Made by a program: the position numbers and the translations under genes. This document shows, piece by piece, positions 33,834 through 42,739 of a DNA stretch of 44,965 nt. This DNA is from an archaeon (lineage in GTDB: Archaea > Nanobdellota > Nanobdellia > SCGC-AAA011-G17 > GW2011-AR20): NCBI GenBank assembly GCA_002688355.1, contig NZCT01000018.1:1-44965 (forward strand), given 5' to 3'. Below the pieces are notes generated by a model. It searched no databases and had not been told where the DNA came from. It was given only the letters and a program-made list of their open reading frames with translations. The number at the start of each line of letters is the position of its first letter. Positions within the stretch are counted from its first letter, which is position 1.

Positions 33834-35432
33834 TTACTCAGTTTTGCTGATTTTTAATCCCATTACATAGAGTTCATCTGCTAATGCTCTCATTGAATCA
33901 AAATTTGCAGTTGGATCTTGATGAGCTCTTCCACAAAGCTCCATAAACTCATTATATGCTATTTCTTGAGCAAGTAAATATGTTGTATATCTTGTGAATT
34001 TACTTTCATCATCTCTTACTCTTTTATAATCTGAATGACCACTATTGATATTTATTGATCCATATGTAGGATCTAATTCACTTCTTAGAGTTTGTTTTTC
34101 TATATCGAACTCTACGAAGTGTGTATTATAATTTCCAGAAATATTTCTTCTTGCTTTTCTTGTTGGCCTATTAACTCCATCTTCAGAAGGTTTTACTGCT
34201 TTTTCTCCTCCTAACCCTGGCCCTGGTTTAGGTTGAGGCCCTGGTCTAGTTCCAGTTTCTTTCTCAGGAGAAGCTATTTGATTATCATCATCAACTGTAG
34301 GCCTTACTGAATCTCCAGGATTTCCTACAATCCATGCAGCATTATGTTCTTTAAAATCTCTAAAAATAACATCAAAATTTCTTAAAATAGTGTCAGAGAT
34401 TTCTAGCTCTCTTGTTCTTTTCTCTCTTGTTTTTAATACATTAATTTGATTATTAAGATAAGCCTCTTGCTCTTTTAATGTATCTATAAATAATTGATAT
34501 CTTGTTCCTTGTCTTACTAAATTATCTCTTTGTGGATTTAATGTTAAAAAATCTTCATTAATTTCCCCTAGTAATCTTCCACTTCCCCATGGCAAATCAT
34601 CAAGTTCATCAAGTGAACTTATTGAGTTAAGAACTTTAACACCTTTATTATGATGCTTTACCTTTTCAGTTTTACCATTAGGATTAATAAATAAATATAA
34701 ATGAACATTACCTATATCAGATTCTCTATCGCTATTTGTGTATTCTATTTGAACTATTTCATCTAATACTTTTTCTCCTCTGTATTCTGCTGGTTCCACA
34801 GAAATTCTTTTTTGACGTGTTCCAATAAATCCCACTTCTGCTTCAAGAATTCCTTCTCTAATTAAAGGGGAATAGAAATCAGCTATCATATTTTTGATAT
34901 GACTAGGAGTAAAGTAACGACCTATAATATCTCTGTTTATTCCATTTAGAATTACTTCTGTTCCATGTTCAAAATCCCCAAAAGGTAAATCTCTTGCATG
35001 AACTTCATCTAACTCTGCATCCATTGAACCATTAGTCATTGTTAAATTATTAAAAAATCCATTATTACTATCAACTTGTCTTGTGTATATTTGACATGTT
35101 CTTGCACCACATGAAACATATGCATGTAACCCTAGTCCTTTTTCCCCCCTTGTAGATCTTACCTCTCTATTTGTTGAGGCACCAATACTTTGAGGTAATG
35201 TTCTTAACTTTTCATGACTCATTCCTACACCGTTATCTCTTAGAACTACTGTTCCTGAATTTTTATTAACAAAAATTTTTAAGTTTATTGGATCATTTCC
35301 TAATCTATTCACTGCATCTACGCTGTTTGATACATATTCTTTAAATGCACTTGGAGGAGTACTATACATTTGCTGAATCTGTCTTATAATGAAAGAAGGA
35401 TCTGCAATTTCATAACTAATACGTTCTGTCAT
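33834..35432 (-). CDS. MORC/MutL-like GHKL ATPase
   Basis: This 532-residue protein has the GHKL ATP site: N-box KEYVSNSVDA (31-40), D66-N-G-V-G70 and RGEKGLGLHAY (95-105), and HGT at 156-158. A second domain with GRLLGEINEDFLTLNPQRD (285-303) matches the S5-type transducer end of MORC/Hsp90-like proteins. A coiled segment (315-345) and a flexible Pro/Gly linker (395-410) follow, then a C-terminal domain (435-532) of unknown type. No nuclease motif is seen. It is preceded by an HTH protein gene 8 nt upstream, and gyrB lies 180 nt downstream. Prokaryotic MORC-type ATPases are known from restriction-like operons; a DNA-clamp role is inferred. Confidence 0.82.
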   Translation of the reverse strand: MTERISYEIADPSFIIRQIQQMYSTPPSAFKEYVSNSVDAVNRLGNDPINLKIFVNKNSGTVVLRDNGVGMSHEKLRTLPQSIGASTNREVRSTRGEKGLGLHAYVSCGARTCQIYTRQVDSNNGFFNNLTMTNGSMDAELDEVHARDLPFGDFEHGTEVILNGINRDIIGRYFTPSHIKNMIADFYSPLIREGILEAEVGFIGTRQKRISVEPAEYRGEKVLDEIVQIEYTNSDRESDIGNVHLYLFINPNGKTEKVKHHNKGVKVLNSISSLDELDDLPWGSGRLLGEINEDFLTLNPQRDNLVRQGTRYQLFIDTLKEQEAYLNNQINVLKTREKRTRELEISDTILRNFDVIFRDFKEHNAAWIVGNPGDSVRPTVDDDNQIASPEKETGTRPGPQPKPGPGLGGEKAVKPSEDGVNRPTRKARRNISGNYNTHFVEFDIEKQTLRSELDPTYGSININSGHSDYKRVRDDESKFTRYTTYLLAQEIAYNEFMELCGRAHQDPTANFDSMRALADELYVMGLKISKTE

Positions 35433-35440
35433 TTTATTTT

Positions 35441-36028
35441 TTACCTTTTTGTTTTATAATCTACATCTAACATCCATTCATTAAGAGGATCTTCTTTGAA
35501 ATAAGTATTAAATAATGTAATCAAATATCCTGCATCTCTTTTGTCTATTACTTTTCCAAGTTGTTGCCTATCTTTTAATGAAGCTTTTTTTAAATCATCT
35601 AGAGATTCTATTAAGCCATAAAATAAATCACTAATTCTATTAAGTTTTTCAGAATAAGTTTCTTCTGGTGAAATTGTCTCTCTTAAATTTTTTATTTCTG
35701 CTTTTAAATTTTTTTCTAAATCATTTAATCCTTTTAAAATATCTTCGTTAGGCTGTGTTAATCTAGAGCTTAGTGTTTTTGTTTCAAATCCCTCATCCCT
35801 AAATTCTTCTTGTTCATTATATCTTTGTCCCAGATAATCATCTATTTTATTTTTTTTCTCTAGTGGCATCTCAGTTGAATTTGCACTAAAATATCTTCGG
35901 ATCGTTTCACCACTTTCACCAAGGTCTTCTGAAAATAATTTCCAAGATAACTTATTTTTTTTCATATATGATCTTACTTGAAGCTTATAATCTTCAGAAA
36001 CTGGTACTTTTTCTATTTTTTTTGCCAT
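35441..36028 (-). CDS. HTH and coiled-coil partner of the GHKL ATPase
   Basis: This 195-residue protein has a lambda-repressor-like helix-turn-helix at about 15-50 (NKLSWKLFSEDLGESGETIR), then a linker and a long coiled-coil region (LKGLNDLEKNLKAEIKNLRE). The C-terminal part is helical with TLFNTYFKEDPLNEW. It is the first gene of the operon, 8 nt before the ATPase gene. A GCTTTTATAAC element (about 36046-36056) lies about 22 nt before the start. It may recruit the ATPase to DNA or repress the operon. Confidence 0.7.
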   Translation of the reverse strand: MAKKIEKVPVSEDYKLQVRSYMKKNKLSWKLFSEDLGESGETIRRYFSANSTEMPLEKKNKIDDYLGQRYNEQEEFRDEGFETKTLSSRLTQPNEDILKGLNDLEKNLKAEIKNLRETISPEETYSEKLNRISDLFYGLIESLDDLKKASLKDRQQLGKVIDKRDAGYLITLFNTYFKEDPLNEWMLDVDYKTKR

Positions 36029-36147
36029 TTGTTTAAATTTTATTTGTTATAAAAGCGATGAATAAGCTTTAAAATCTTATCTTTTTTAATAATTCTAGAG
36101 TAATAACACAGCAATAAACTTATATATTTATCTATTTCATAAAAACT

Positions 36148-37041
36148 ATGGAAAACTTAACAGAAAAATTAAATAGACTTGCAAGCGAGAGACAAGAATT
36201 AGAAGAAGGAGTAAATACTAACTGGCAAAATACCTTACCAGAATATGTTGAAACTTTAAGATCATACGTAAGTTCTTTAACAGTAAACACAGATAGATCT
36301 GTTCAAAATCACGGAATAAATCTAGAAAAAGAAACAAAAAAATCCATGGAAAAACATTCACAATTAATTGATGTTTTAAGTACATACGCTCCTAAACAAA
36401 CTTCTGATACAGAAACAAAAGAATCAAAATTAGCAGCATTAGCAGAAGCAACTGATGAAGATCTTGAAACTATAAAACGAAGTCCTGTAATGGACATTAC
36501 AATAACGTATGAAGGTACTATAAATAGAATCAAGGAAGAAGCAGAACAATTTAGAGAAAGAGGATATGCAACTTCAACTGAGTTAATTCCTTTATTAGGA
36601 TTAGATACAAAGAATAACCGTAGCCAAAGAGCAGTATATGCACAAGCAATTAAAAATCTAAATGACATAGGATATTTTGTAAGTATTACTAAAGATGCTA
36701 ATGGAAGTACATATTTCTTAGCTGCAAATGAAGAGCAATTGGATGTAGATGCAATAAAAACAGATATTGCAGCAGGTTTACCAAATGACGATATTACGAA
36801 AAAACATGGTATAACAGATTACTCAATTAGAGCATATAAAGCTCAAATTACTAGAAAGAATAAAAGACAAGAGATGATAGCAAAATCTAAATTAGATAAT
36901 AAAGCAATAAGAGAAGATATTGAATCAGGTTTACCAAATGATGAACTTAAAGAAAAATACCCTGATTTAAAAGAACCATCTATTAGAGCATTTAGAGCTC
37001 AAATTACTAGATCAAAAAAAAAGTTGGAAACGAAAGAATAA
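36148..37041 (+). CDS. Coiled-coil protein with winged HTH and two tandem HTH modules
   Basis: This 297-residue protein has a helical/coiled N-terminus (1-110), a winged-helix-like domain (about 132-195), and two copies of a module of about 38 residues: residues 201-238 (DIAAGLPNDDITKKHGI) and 252-290 (DIESGLPNDELKEKYPDL), each ending in AxxAQITRxxK. One further copy is in the protein at 38369-39715. It is divergent from the HTH-ATPase operon, with a CTTATATATTT element about 25 nt before its ATG. DNA binding is likely; the system role is unknown. Confidence 0.7.
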   Translation: MENLTEKLNRLASERQELEEGVNTNWQNTLPEYVETLRSYVSSLTVNTDRSVQNHGINLEKETKKSMEKHSQLIDVLSTYAPKQTSDTETKESKLAALAEATDEDLETIKRSPVMDITITYEGTINRIKEEAEQFRERGYATSTELIPLLGLDTKNNRSQRAVYAQAIKNLNDIGYFVSITKDANGSTYFLAANEEQLDVDAIKTDIAAGLPNDDITKKHGITDYSIRAYKAQITRKNKRQEMIAKSKLDNKAIREDIESGLPNDELKEKYPDLKEPSIRAFRAQITRSKKKLETKE

Positions 37042-37097
37042 TAAAAATAAAAAATAGTTTAAGTTCAATATTTTCTGAAAGAGGTATACATTTTTAT

Positions 37098-37301
37098 TTG
37101 CAATCTAAAGAATATGATGTATTAAGGGGAGAGGTAAATGAATTAGACCCTTCTGTTGATATTCCAACAAGAGAAGAGATAAGTGTTTACTATAAAAGAT
37201 GGGGTGATTTTATGAAAGACATGGGCTTACCTTCGAGAAAAAAAATTTTAGATATGTTAAACGATGTTAGAGAAGGTTTGTTAGATGATTTATCTATGTA
37301 A
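37098..37301 (+). CDS. Short ORF, possible gene remnant or HNH-repeat-like domain
   Basis: This is a 67-residue frame starting at TTG. The segment DIPTREEISVYYKRWGDFMK followed by DMGLPSRKK resembles one helical unit of the repeat type seen at 15.7-17.4 kb. The open frame continues upstream of the TTG for about 15 codons without an ATG, so the true start is uncertain and the ORF may be a 5'-truncated remnant. It ends directly before the next ATG (37302), so translation could be coupled. Confidence 0.4.
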   Translation: MQSKEYDVLRGEVNELDPSVDIPTREEISVYYKRWGDFMKDMGLPSRKKILDMLNDVREGLLDDLSM

Positions 37302-38309
37302 ATGGTAAAATATTCAATACTAGAGAAAGAAGGATTTGTTTCATTAAAGGAAGAATTTTTACGTAGATTAGAATTAATTAGAGAAGAGAATCCTTCAATA
37401 TATTCCCCTTTTTTAAATGAAGATATAGTAGAATTATATTATAATAGTGTTGACAATTTTTTATTACATGGTTTATTTGATAGATACAACGCGTTAAGGG
37501 AAAGAGGCTTTAACCGAAAAAAAATTTGTGAGAAAATTGGAATAGATTATGATGAATCAGATTATTTATTAGGCGATGTAGATCAAGATGCTTTATTAAA
37601 TGAATGTGATTCTTTAGATTTTTTATTAAACAATGAAATATTTGGTGTTGTTAATGCAAATGGCGAAAATAAAAAAAGAATTAGAAATTTATTTCCAACG
37701 TTTATAGAGGATCATTTACTTGAAAATACTGATCAAATTAGTTACACTGGATTGGAAAATGTAAATTTTAGAAGTTATGTAACTCTTGCAAGAAATTTAA
37801 ATCAACTTTCTGTTGATAGAAGTCTAATTATCGAGGCTGGTTTAAGAAATTTTAATATAATGAATTCCATTAAACAATACGCAGCTATTTGGGGAGATGA
37901 AGGTTCACATTTATTTGATAATTTAATAATAGAAAAAGGACTAATGAGTGATGTCTTTCAACATATGTATTCTGATACTCACAGGTTTAATGTTGTAAAT
38001 TTAGATTTTGATGGACAATTTTCTCCTAATAAAGAATATACTATTAAATTATTATTTAGAAATAAATTGGTAGATACTCCTGCAATGCTTTTTGTAACTT
38101 TAAATAATAATGAACACAAAAAACTGTGGTTAAAACATTGGTATGATGAGAATGCTGATCAGCATGATTTATTGGATAAAACAATAAGAAAATATTCTGA
38201 AAATAAAAGTGTAGAATTAGTTTATGAAGAGGAATATAGATATGGTGTTTCTGATGAGAAATATAAAGATGGTTCTAAAATGTTATTTTTTGCTTATTTA
38301 ATTAAATAG
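37302..38309 (+). CDS. Unknown protein with possible HTH and Rossmann-like part
   Basis: This 335-residue protein has a possible HTH at about 60-85 (LRERGFNRKKICEKIGIDYD). The second half has strand-helix units (SLIIEAGLRNFNI; FNVVNLDFDGQFS; AMLFVTLNNNEHK) that resemble strands 1, 4 and 5 of a class I methyltransferase-like Rossmann fold. The glycine-rich SAM motif is not evident, so it may be an inactive or divergent form. It directly follows the short TTG ORF. Confidence 0.5.
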   Translation: MVKYSILEKEGFVSLKEEFLRRLELIREENPSIYSPFLNEDIVELYYNSVDNFLLHGLFDRYNALRERGFNRKKICEKIGIDYDESDYLLGDVDQDALLNECDSLDFLLNNEIFGVVNANGENKKRIRNLFPTFIEDHLLENTDQISYTGLENVNFRSYVTLARNLNQLSVDRSLIIEAGLRNFNIMNSIKQYAAIWGDEGSHLFDNLIIEKGLMSDVFQHMYSDTHRFNVVNLDFDGQFSPNKEYTIKLLFRNKLVDTPAMLFVTLNNNEHKKLWLKHWYDENADQHDLLDKTIRKYSENKSVELVYEEEYRYGVSDEKYKDGSKMLFFAYLIK

Positions 38310-38368
38310 TTACTTTAGAATGGTTACAAAACGATAGATTTATAAAGGGTTTGTCTAACTAATTATAT

Positions 38369-39715
38369 ATGGGAATGGAATATTTAAATAAAAAAACTAG
38401 AGAACTAGAAAATTTAGTAAAACAAGTAGATGAAACTAAATTAGAAATTAAAGCTGCTAGAGAAGAAGCTATTAAACAATTAGATACTCAATATGAAGAG
38501 GCAACTAGTAATTTACAAGTTATCTTACATAATGCTGAAGTTTCTGGAATAGATGTTGATACTGCGGCAAAAGAAGAAATTCAAGTATCACAATATGCTA
38601 AAGGAAGAAAACAATTTTTTGCAGATTTAAGAGAATTTATAGATAATTATGGAATACCTATAGAGCCAACTCCTTTAACTCAAGAGGAAAGAAAAGAAGT
38701 TAAAGAAGAACAAGAGGAGAAAGTAGATACATCTTATGATAAACCTGCAACTAAAGAATTAGACAAAGATAGTTTATATGCTGATATGAGAAGTGGTATG
38801 CCTAAAGAGGATGTTATTGAAACTTATGGTATTACTGAAAATCAATATACACGTTTTAAAGCTCAATTAACAAGAGAAGATAAAGGAATAAAATCATATA
38901 AAAGTTCTCTTGATGATAAAGAAAAGGAAGAAGTTAGAGATGCAATTGTTTTATTGTATTCAGAGAATGAACCTATAAATAGTACTAATATCTCAAAACT
39001 TTTAGGCATTGGGAAACAAGGCAAGAAAGTAAGTATTGGAGTTTATTTAAAAGAATTAAATGAAGGGGGCTTACTTCAAGAAACTAACGATAAGAAGAAG
39101 AATGTTACAGAATATAATTTAAACGAAGACAAAGGAGATTTTGAAATATCATTAATAACTGATGAAGAAAAAAGAAAAAATTATACTTCTAGTAATGCAA
39201 ATAAAGGACCAGATGAGATATCAGATATTGTTGATTCTAAAGAAATGGAAAAACCATTAGATCTAAAAACTAGAATTGAATATTCTGCATTTTTTGAAGA
39301 ACCTGCATTTTTAGTTGATCAAATAAAAAGCGAATTGGGAGAACACATTGATGAGATTCATGATATCCTTGTAAATGGATTCGGTTATAAATTTACTCAA
39401 CCTGGAAATGGTGGATCTGGTGTATATCAAGTTCCAATGAATGAAGAGAAAGAAATAATTAATATGACTGAACAAGAGAGAAATAGAAGAGTGCGTGTTG
39501 CATTCCGTGATTGGAAAAAAGGAATAGCATCAACGCAAAAGAAATTATTATCAAAAATAGGTTTAGAATATGTTAAAACTCCTTCAAAAAGAAGTCCTCA
39601 TGGAGAGATAAGAAGAATAGATAACCATAACAGATCAACCCCAACAGCTGGCTCAACTGGTGATTGGAGATGTGGTAGAAACATGGCTTCAGATATAATT
39701 AAACTCTTAGATTAA
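38369..39715 (+). CDS. Multi-domain coiled-coil/HTH protein
   Basis: This 448-residue protein has a long N-terminal coiled coil (about 5-55), the same HTH-like module as the 36148 gene (133-171: DMRSGMPKEDVIETYGI ... FKAQLTRE), a winged-helix domain (about 185-250: INSTNISKLLGIGKQGKKVS), an acidic linker, and a C-terminal domain (388-448) with KRSPHGEIRRIDNHNRS and WRCGRNMASDIIKLL. The last part recalls HicA/dsRBD-like small folds, weakly. A TTTATAAAG element (38340-38348) lies about 25 nt before the ATG. It probably acts with the neighbouring DNA-binding proteins. Confidence 0.65.
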   Translation: MGMEYLNKKTRELENLVKQVDETKLEIKAAREEAIKQLDTQYEEATSNLQVILHNAEVSGIDVDTAAKEEIQVSQYAKGRKQFFADLREFIDNYGIPIEPTPLTQEERKEVKEEQEEKVDTSYDKPATKELDKDSLYADMRSGMPKEDVIETYGITENQYTRFKAQLTREDKGIKSYKSSLDDKEKEEVRDAIVLLYSENEPINSTNISKLLGIGKQGKKVSIGVYLKELNEGGLLQETNDKKKNVTEYNLNEDKGDFEISLITDEEKRKNYTSSNANKGPDEISDIVDSKEMEKPLDLKTRIEYSAFFEEPAFLVDQIKSELGEHIDEIHDILVNGFGYKFTQPGNGGSGVYQVPMNEEKEIINMTEQERNRRVRVAFRDWKKGIASTQKKLLSKIGLEYVKTPSKRSPHGEIRRIDNHNRSTPTAGSTGDWRCGRNMASDIIKLLD

Positions 39716-39773
39716 TTTTTTTAATTCTTATTTTTAACAATATTTATATATTCTTGATTAATTCTATTAAATA

Positions 39774-40391
39774 ATGGATAGAATAATTAAGTTATTAATC
39801 GTATCAGAATTATTTTTATTTACAGGATTTTCTTTAATTGATCCTTTTTTAGCTGTTTTTGTTAAAGAAGATTTGGTTAATGGAAGTTTGATTGCTGCAG
39901 GATTTGCTACAACTTTATTTTTAGTTATAAAATCTGTTGTGCAATTGCCATTTTCAAAATATATTGATAGCCATAGGGATAAATTAAGATTTTTGATCAT
40001 TGGATCTTTGATTGTAAGTACTGTTCCATTTATTTACATATTTGCAACTAGAATTGAGCATATTTATATTGCTCAGATTATTAGAGGTGTTGGTGCTGGT
40101 TTAGCTGTCCCAACATGGTTAGGTTTGTTTACAACACATATTGACAAAGGTAAGGAAAGTTTTGAATGGAGTATTTATAGCACTTCTTTAGGAATGGGTA
40201 TGGCAGTATCAGGATTAGTTGGAGCTACAATAGCTTCTTTCTTAGGTTTTAAAATTACATTTATCATTGTTGGAATATTGGCTTTAATAGGTTCTAGTAT
40301 ATTATTTAAACTTGAGGTACAGGAACATAAGAAAAAAGGCAAAGAAGTTGGTGATATTATGATTAAAAGACATAAAATGCACCATCCTTAG
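39774..40391 (+). CDS. Half-size MFS-type membrane protein
   Basis: This 205-residue protein has six predicted membrane helices and looks like the N-terminal half of a major facilitator transporter: SLIDPFLAVFVKEDL, then the loop FSKYIDSHRDKLRFL (motif A-like) and IRGVGAGLAVPTWLG. Normal MFS proteins have 12 helices in about 400 residues. The stop is followed immediately by the CCA enzyme gene on the other strand with a 4-nt overlap, so no second half is missing through frameshift within view. It may act as a dimer. Confidence 0.72.
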   Translation: MDRIIKLLIVSELFLFTGFSLIDPFLAVFVKEDLVNGSLIAAGFATTLFLVIKSVVQLPFSKYIDSHRDKLRFLIIGSLIVSTVPFIYIFATRIEHIYIAQIIRGVGAGLAVPTWLGLFTTHIDKGKESFEWSIYSTSLGMGMAVSGLVGATIASFLGFKITFIIVGILALIGSSILFKLEVQEHKKKGKEVGDIMIKRHKMHHP

Positions 40392-41617
40392 AGAAGTTTT
40401 AATCTAATTTTCCTTACATTATTTTTAATTATTGAATCTTTTTTAAGTAAGTTTTTCAGAAATGATTTAAGTTTTTTATGTTTTCTTTTTATTTCTATAT
40501 AAACACGAGGACCTTCATTTTTTAATTTATAATCTTTCCACTTTTGTTTGAAAAGTTCTAGATGTTTATTTTCTTTTATCGGCGGTCCGTAGTGTTTTTT
40601 GTAATCTGGTAAAACTTCATCTTTAATGATAAAATAAGAGACTATTTTTCCGTTCCAGCTAATATCATGATCATGTACTGTAAATCCTTCATTTTTTAAT
40701 TTTTTATAAATGTGATTTTGGACTTTTAATATTTTAGCACCTGCAATATCTTCTTTTTCCTTTAGCGATTTTATTTTTAATCTTGCTATTTTAGAATCTT
40801 TATAATTTTCTTTAATTAATTTAAAATTGATTTTCTTTGATTTAAAGAAGTCTTCATTTGGATTTCTTAGATAGTCTTTTGATAGTTGTATAAATTTATT
40901 ATAGTTTTTGTTGGATAAGGCTGCTGATGTGTTTCTTTCTTTTTGAATTGGGTCTATAACTATTAAAGTGGAGAGTCTTGCCTTGTTAATGTTTTTTAAC
41001 CCTAATACTTTATTTTTATAGTATTTTTTAGTATCAATAAATTCATTTTTCTTCCATTGAGATGCGCTTTTAATTAGATTGTAGAATGATTTGTAATGTG
41101 CAACTAAAATTTCTATTGTATAACCTGAAAAGCCTTTAAGATGAGTTTCTGCCCCATATAGCTCATTCTCTTTAAAGAATTTCTTTGCTATTCTAATCTC
41201 ATCTGTGTTTTTAACATTTTTCTTAACCCATGTTGTGTGGAACGGACTTAAATCTGTAATGTTTTTTGCCTGGCTTATTGTTTTAATATCTAGAACTGGA
41301 ATTAGTTCAAATTGGAAACCTTTTTTCTTAACTTGTAGGTAATCTCTACTTCCATGAACTATTTTATATTTTATTTTTTTGAGATTGTTTTTTAGAAACT
41401 CTGAGATGTCTTTATCTTTGAATTTTAAATAATTAAATTTGATGAATAAATCAATATCGTGATTGCCAGATAACCAAGTGTCTTTTGCAAAACTTCCACC
41501 AATTACTATAGAACAATTTTTGAGATTTTGTTTTAAATCTTTTACTAGAGAAATTAATACTTTATTTGATTTTTCTATTTCTTTCTCTGATGGTTTAATT
41601 TCCTGCAAAATTTTCAT
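40388..41617 (-). CDS. cca: Archaeal CCA-adding enzyme (class I)
   Basis: This 409-residue tRNA nucleotidyltransferase adds CCA to tRNA 3' ends. The nucleotidyltransferase site is IVIGGSFAKDTWLSGNHDID, with catalytic D54 and D56 and a third carboxylate in FELIPVLD. The tRNA-binding and tail parts match the archaeal class I type, though it is somewhat shorter than the usual 430-450. Both tRNAs in this window lack an encoded CCA, which agrees with its need. Confidence 0.93.
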   Translation of the reverse strand: MKILQEIKPSEKEIEKSNKVLISLVKDLKQNLKNCSIVIGGSFAKDTWLSGNHDIDLFIKFNYLKFKDKDISEFLKNNLKKIKYKIVHGSRDYLQVKKKGFQFELIPVLDIKTISQAKNITDLSPFHTTWVKKNVKNTDEIRIAKKFFKENELYGAETHLKGFSGYTIEILVAHYKSFYNLIKSASQWKKNEFIDTKKYYKNKVLGLKNINKARLSTLIVIDPIQKERNTSAALSNKNYNKFIQLSKDYLRNPNEDFFKSKKINFKLIKENYKDSKIARLKIKSLKEKEDIAGAKILKVQNHIYKKLKNEGFTVHDHDISWNGKIVSYFIIKDEVLPDYKKHYGPPIKENKHLELFKQKWKDYKLKNEGPRVYIEIKRKHKKLKSFLKNLLKKDSIIKNNVRKIRLKLL

Positions 41618-41648
41618 ATAATTATTTAGATATAGAGATTAATAAATC

Positions 41649-42080
41649 TTATGTATACTTCTTTAATTGCCTTTCTATTATCTCTTCGTTACTTAACTGC
41701 ATAAATTCAGAAACTGCTAAAGTTTCTAGTGCCCCATTTGCTCTTCTGTAGTCCCTTTTCATTTGCCAGACTTTTGATATAAATATACCAATACAATCAT
41801 CTAAGTTTTCCTTTATAGCAATATACTCTACATTTTTTTCTTTGTTCTTTTCTATCATCATTGCGGTCCATTCTTCATCATCAAGAGTTGTTAGTAACTC
41901 TAGATCTGAATCATTTTGATCAAATCTTTTAAGATAGTTTAACACATTTGGATCTCCTCTTTTTCCATTTATAAGTGCAGAATATGATAGTTTCAGTTTG
42001 AATTCGGGCATAACGATAAAATATTCCCAATTTTTAGGTTCTTCATCTTCTCTAATAATCGCTACTTTGTAAACATCCAT
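41649..42080 (-). CDS. Protein of unknown function
   Basis: This 143-residue protein starts MDVYKVAIIREDEEPKNWEY. It has a strand-rich first half and a helical end with KVWQMKRDYRRANGALETLA. No motif or family is recognised. It stands alone on the minus strand between the CCA enzyme and the MscS-like gene. Confidence 0.55.
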   Translation of the reverse strand: MDVYKVAIIREDEEPKNWEYFIVMPEFKLKLSYSALINGKRGDPNVLNYLKRFDQNDSDLELLTTLDDEEWTAMMIEKNKEKNVEYIAIKENLDDCIGIFISKVWQMKRDYRRANGALETLAVSEFMQLSNEEIIERQLKKYT

Positions 42081-42125
42081 GTCAAATCTATAAAAATGAT
42101 ATGGAAAATGTTTATAAAATTTTCC

Positions 42126-42656
42126 TTAGATTTTTTCTACTTTTATCTTAGTTTTTAATACTAATGAGTTTGGAATGTAGATAGAATACTCTTTTGTTTT
42201 TAATAAGGTTTCGTGTAGAGAAATATCCATAATAACTCCACTTAAATTGTTAATTTTTACTTTTGAGCCTAGGTTGAAAAGTTTCTTTACTTTAAATCTA
42301 GATGCAAAATTTGGTATTAGATCTTTTGTTGTAAATACTGAGAATATTGTTAATAATACTATTATTAAACCTATGAAGATGAATACTACTGTAAAGAATA
42401 AACCTAATTGAATTAATGCTACTATAAATGATGCTAAATAGATTAGGTATTTAACTAGATCTGCTATGTTTTCTTCTAAGAATATATTTATTTTATTTCT
42501 TTTCTCTAGTAACCTTTTAATCTCTAATTCTTTCATTATCTTTTTTGTTAAATTTCCTGCAAATCTTCCGAGAATTAATCCTATTATAACAATTATTCCA
42601 GATATTATTAATTTGATTAAAAATACTGACGTGTTTCTAATGAATTCTTCTACCAT
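42126..42656 (-). CDS. Small MscS-like mechanosensitive channel
   Basis: This 176-residue protein has helices at about 10-33, 65-85 and 86-108, followed by a beta-domain (130-176) with the MscS-type GSKVKINNLSGVIMDISLHE and YIPNSLVL. It is shorter than E. coli MscS (286) because the C-terminal alpha/beta cage is missing. It likely relieves osmotic stress or has a small-ion role. Confidence 0.82.
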   Translation of the reverse strand: MVEEFIRNTSVFLIKLIISGIIVIIGLILGRFAGNLTKKIMKELEIKRLLEKRNKINIFLEENIADLVKYLIYLASFIVALIQLGLFFTVVFIFIGLIIVLLTIFSVFTTKDLIPNFASRFKVKKLFNLGSKVKINNLSGVIMDISLHETLLKTKEYSIYIPNSLVLKTKIKVEKI

Positions 42657-42739
42657 TTTAGTTATTTATTGAGGTTGATTTAAAAATATTTTGTTTTGGT
42701 CATACAACATTTTTTATAATTGACATGATTCTTAATATC

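Noticed and set aside
39774-40391. MFS gene as a frameshifted full-length transporter
   Set aside because: The downstream DNA is the CCA enzyme gene on the other strand; no second-half helices are seen in any frame.
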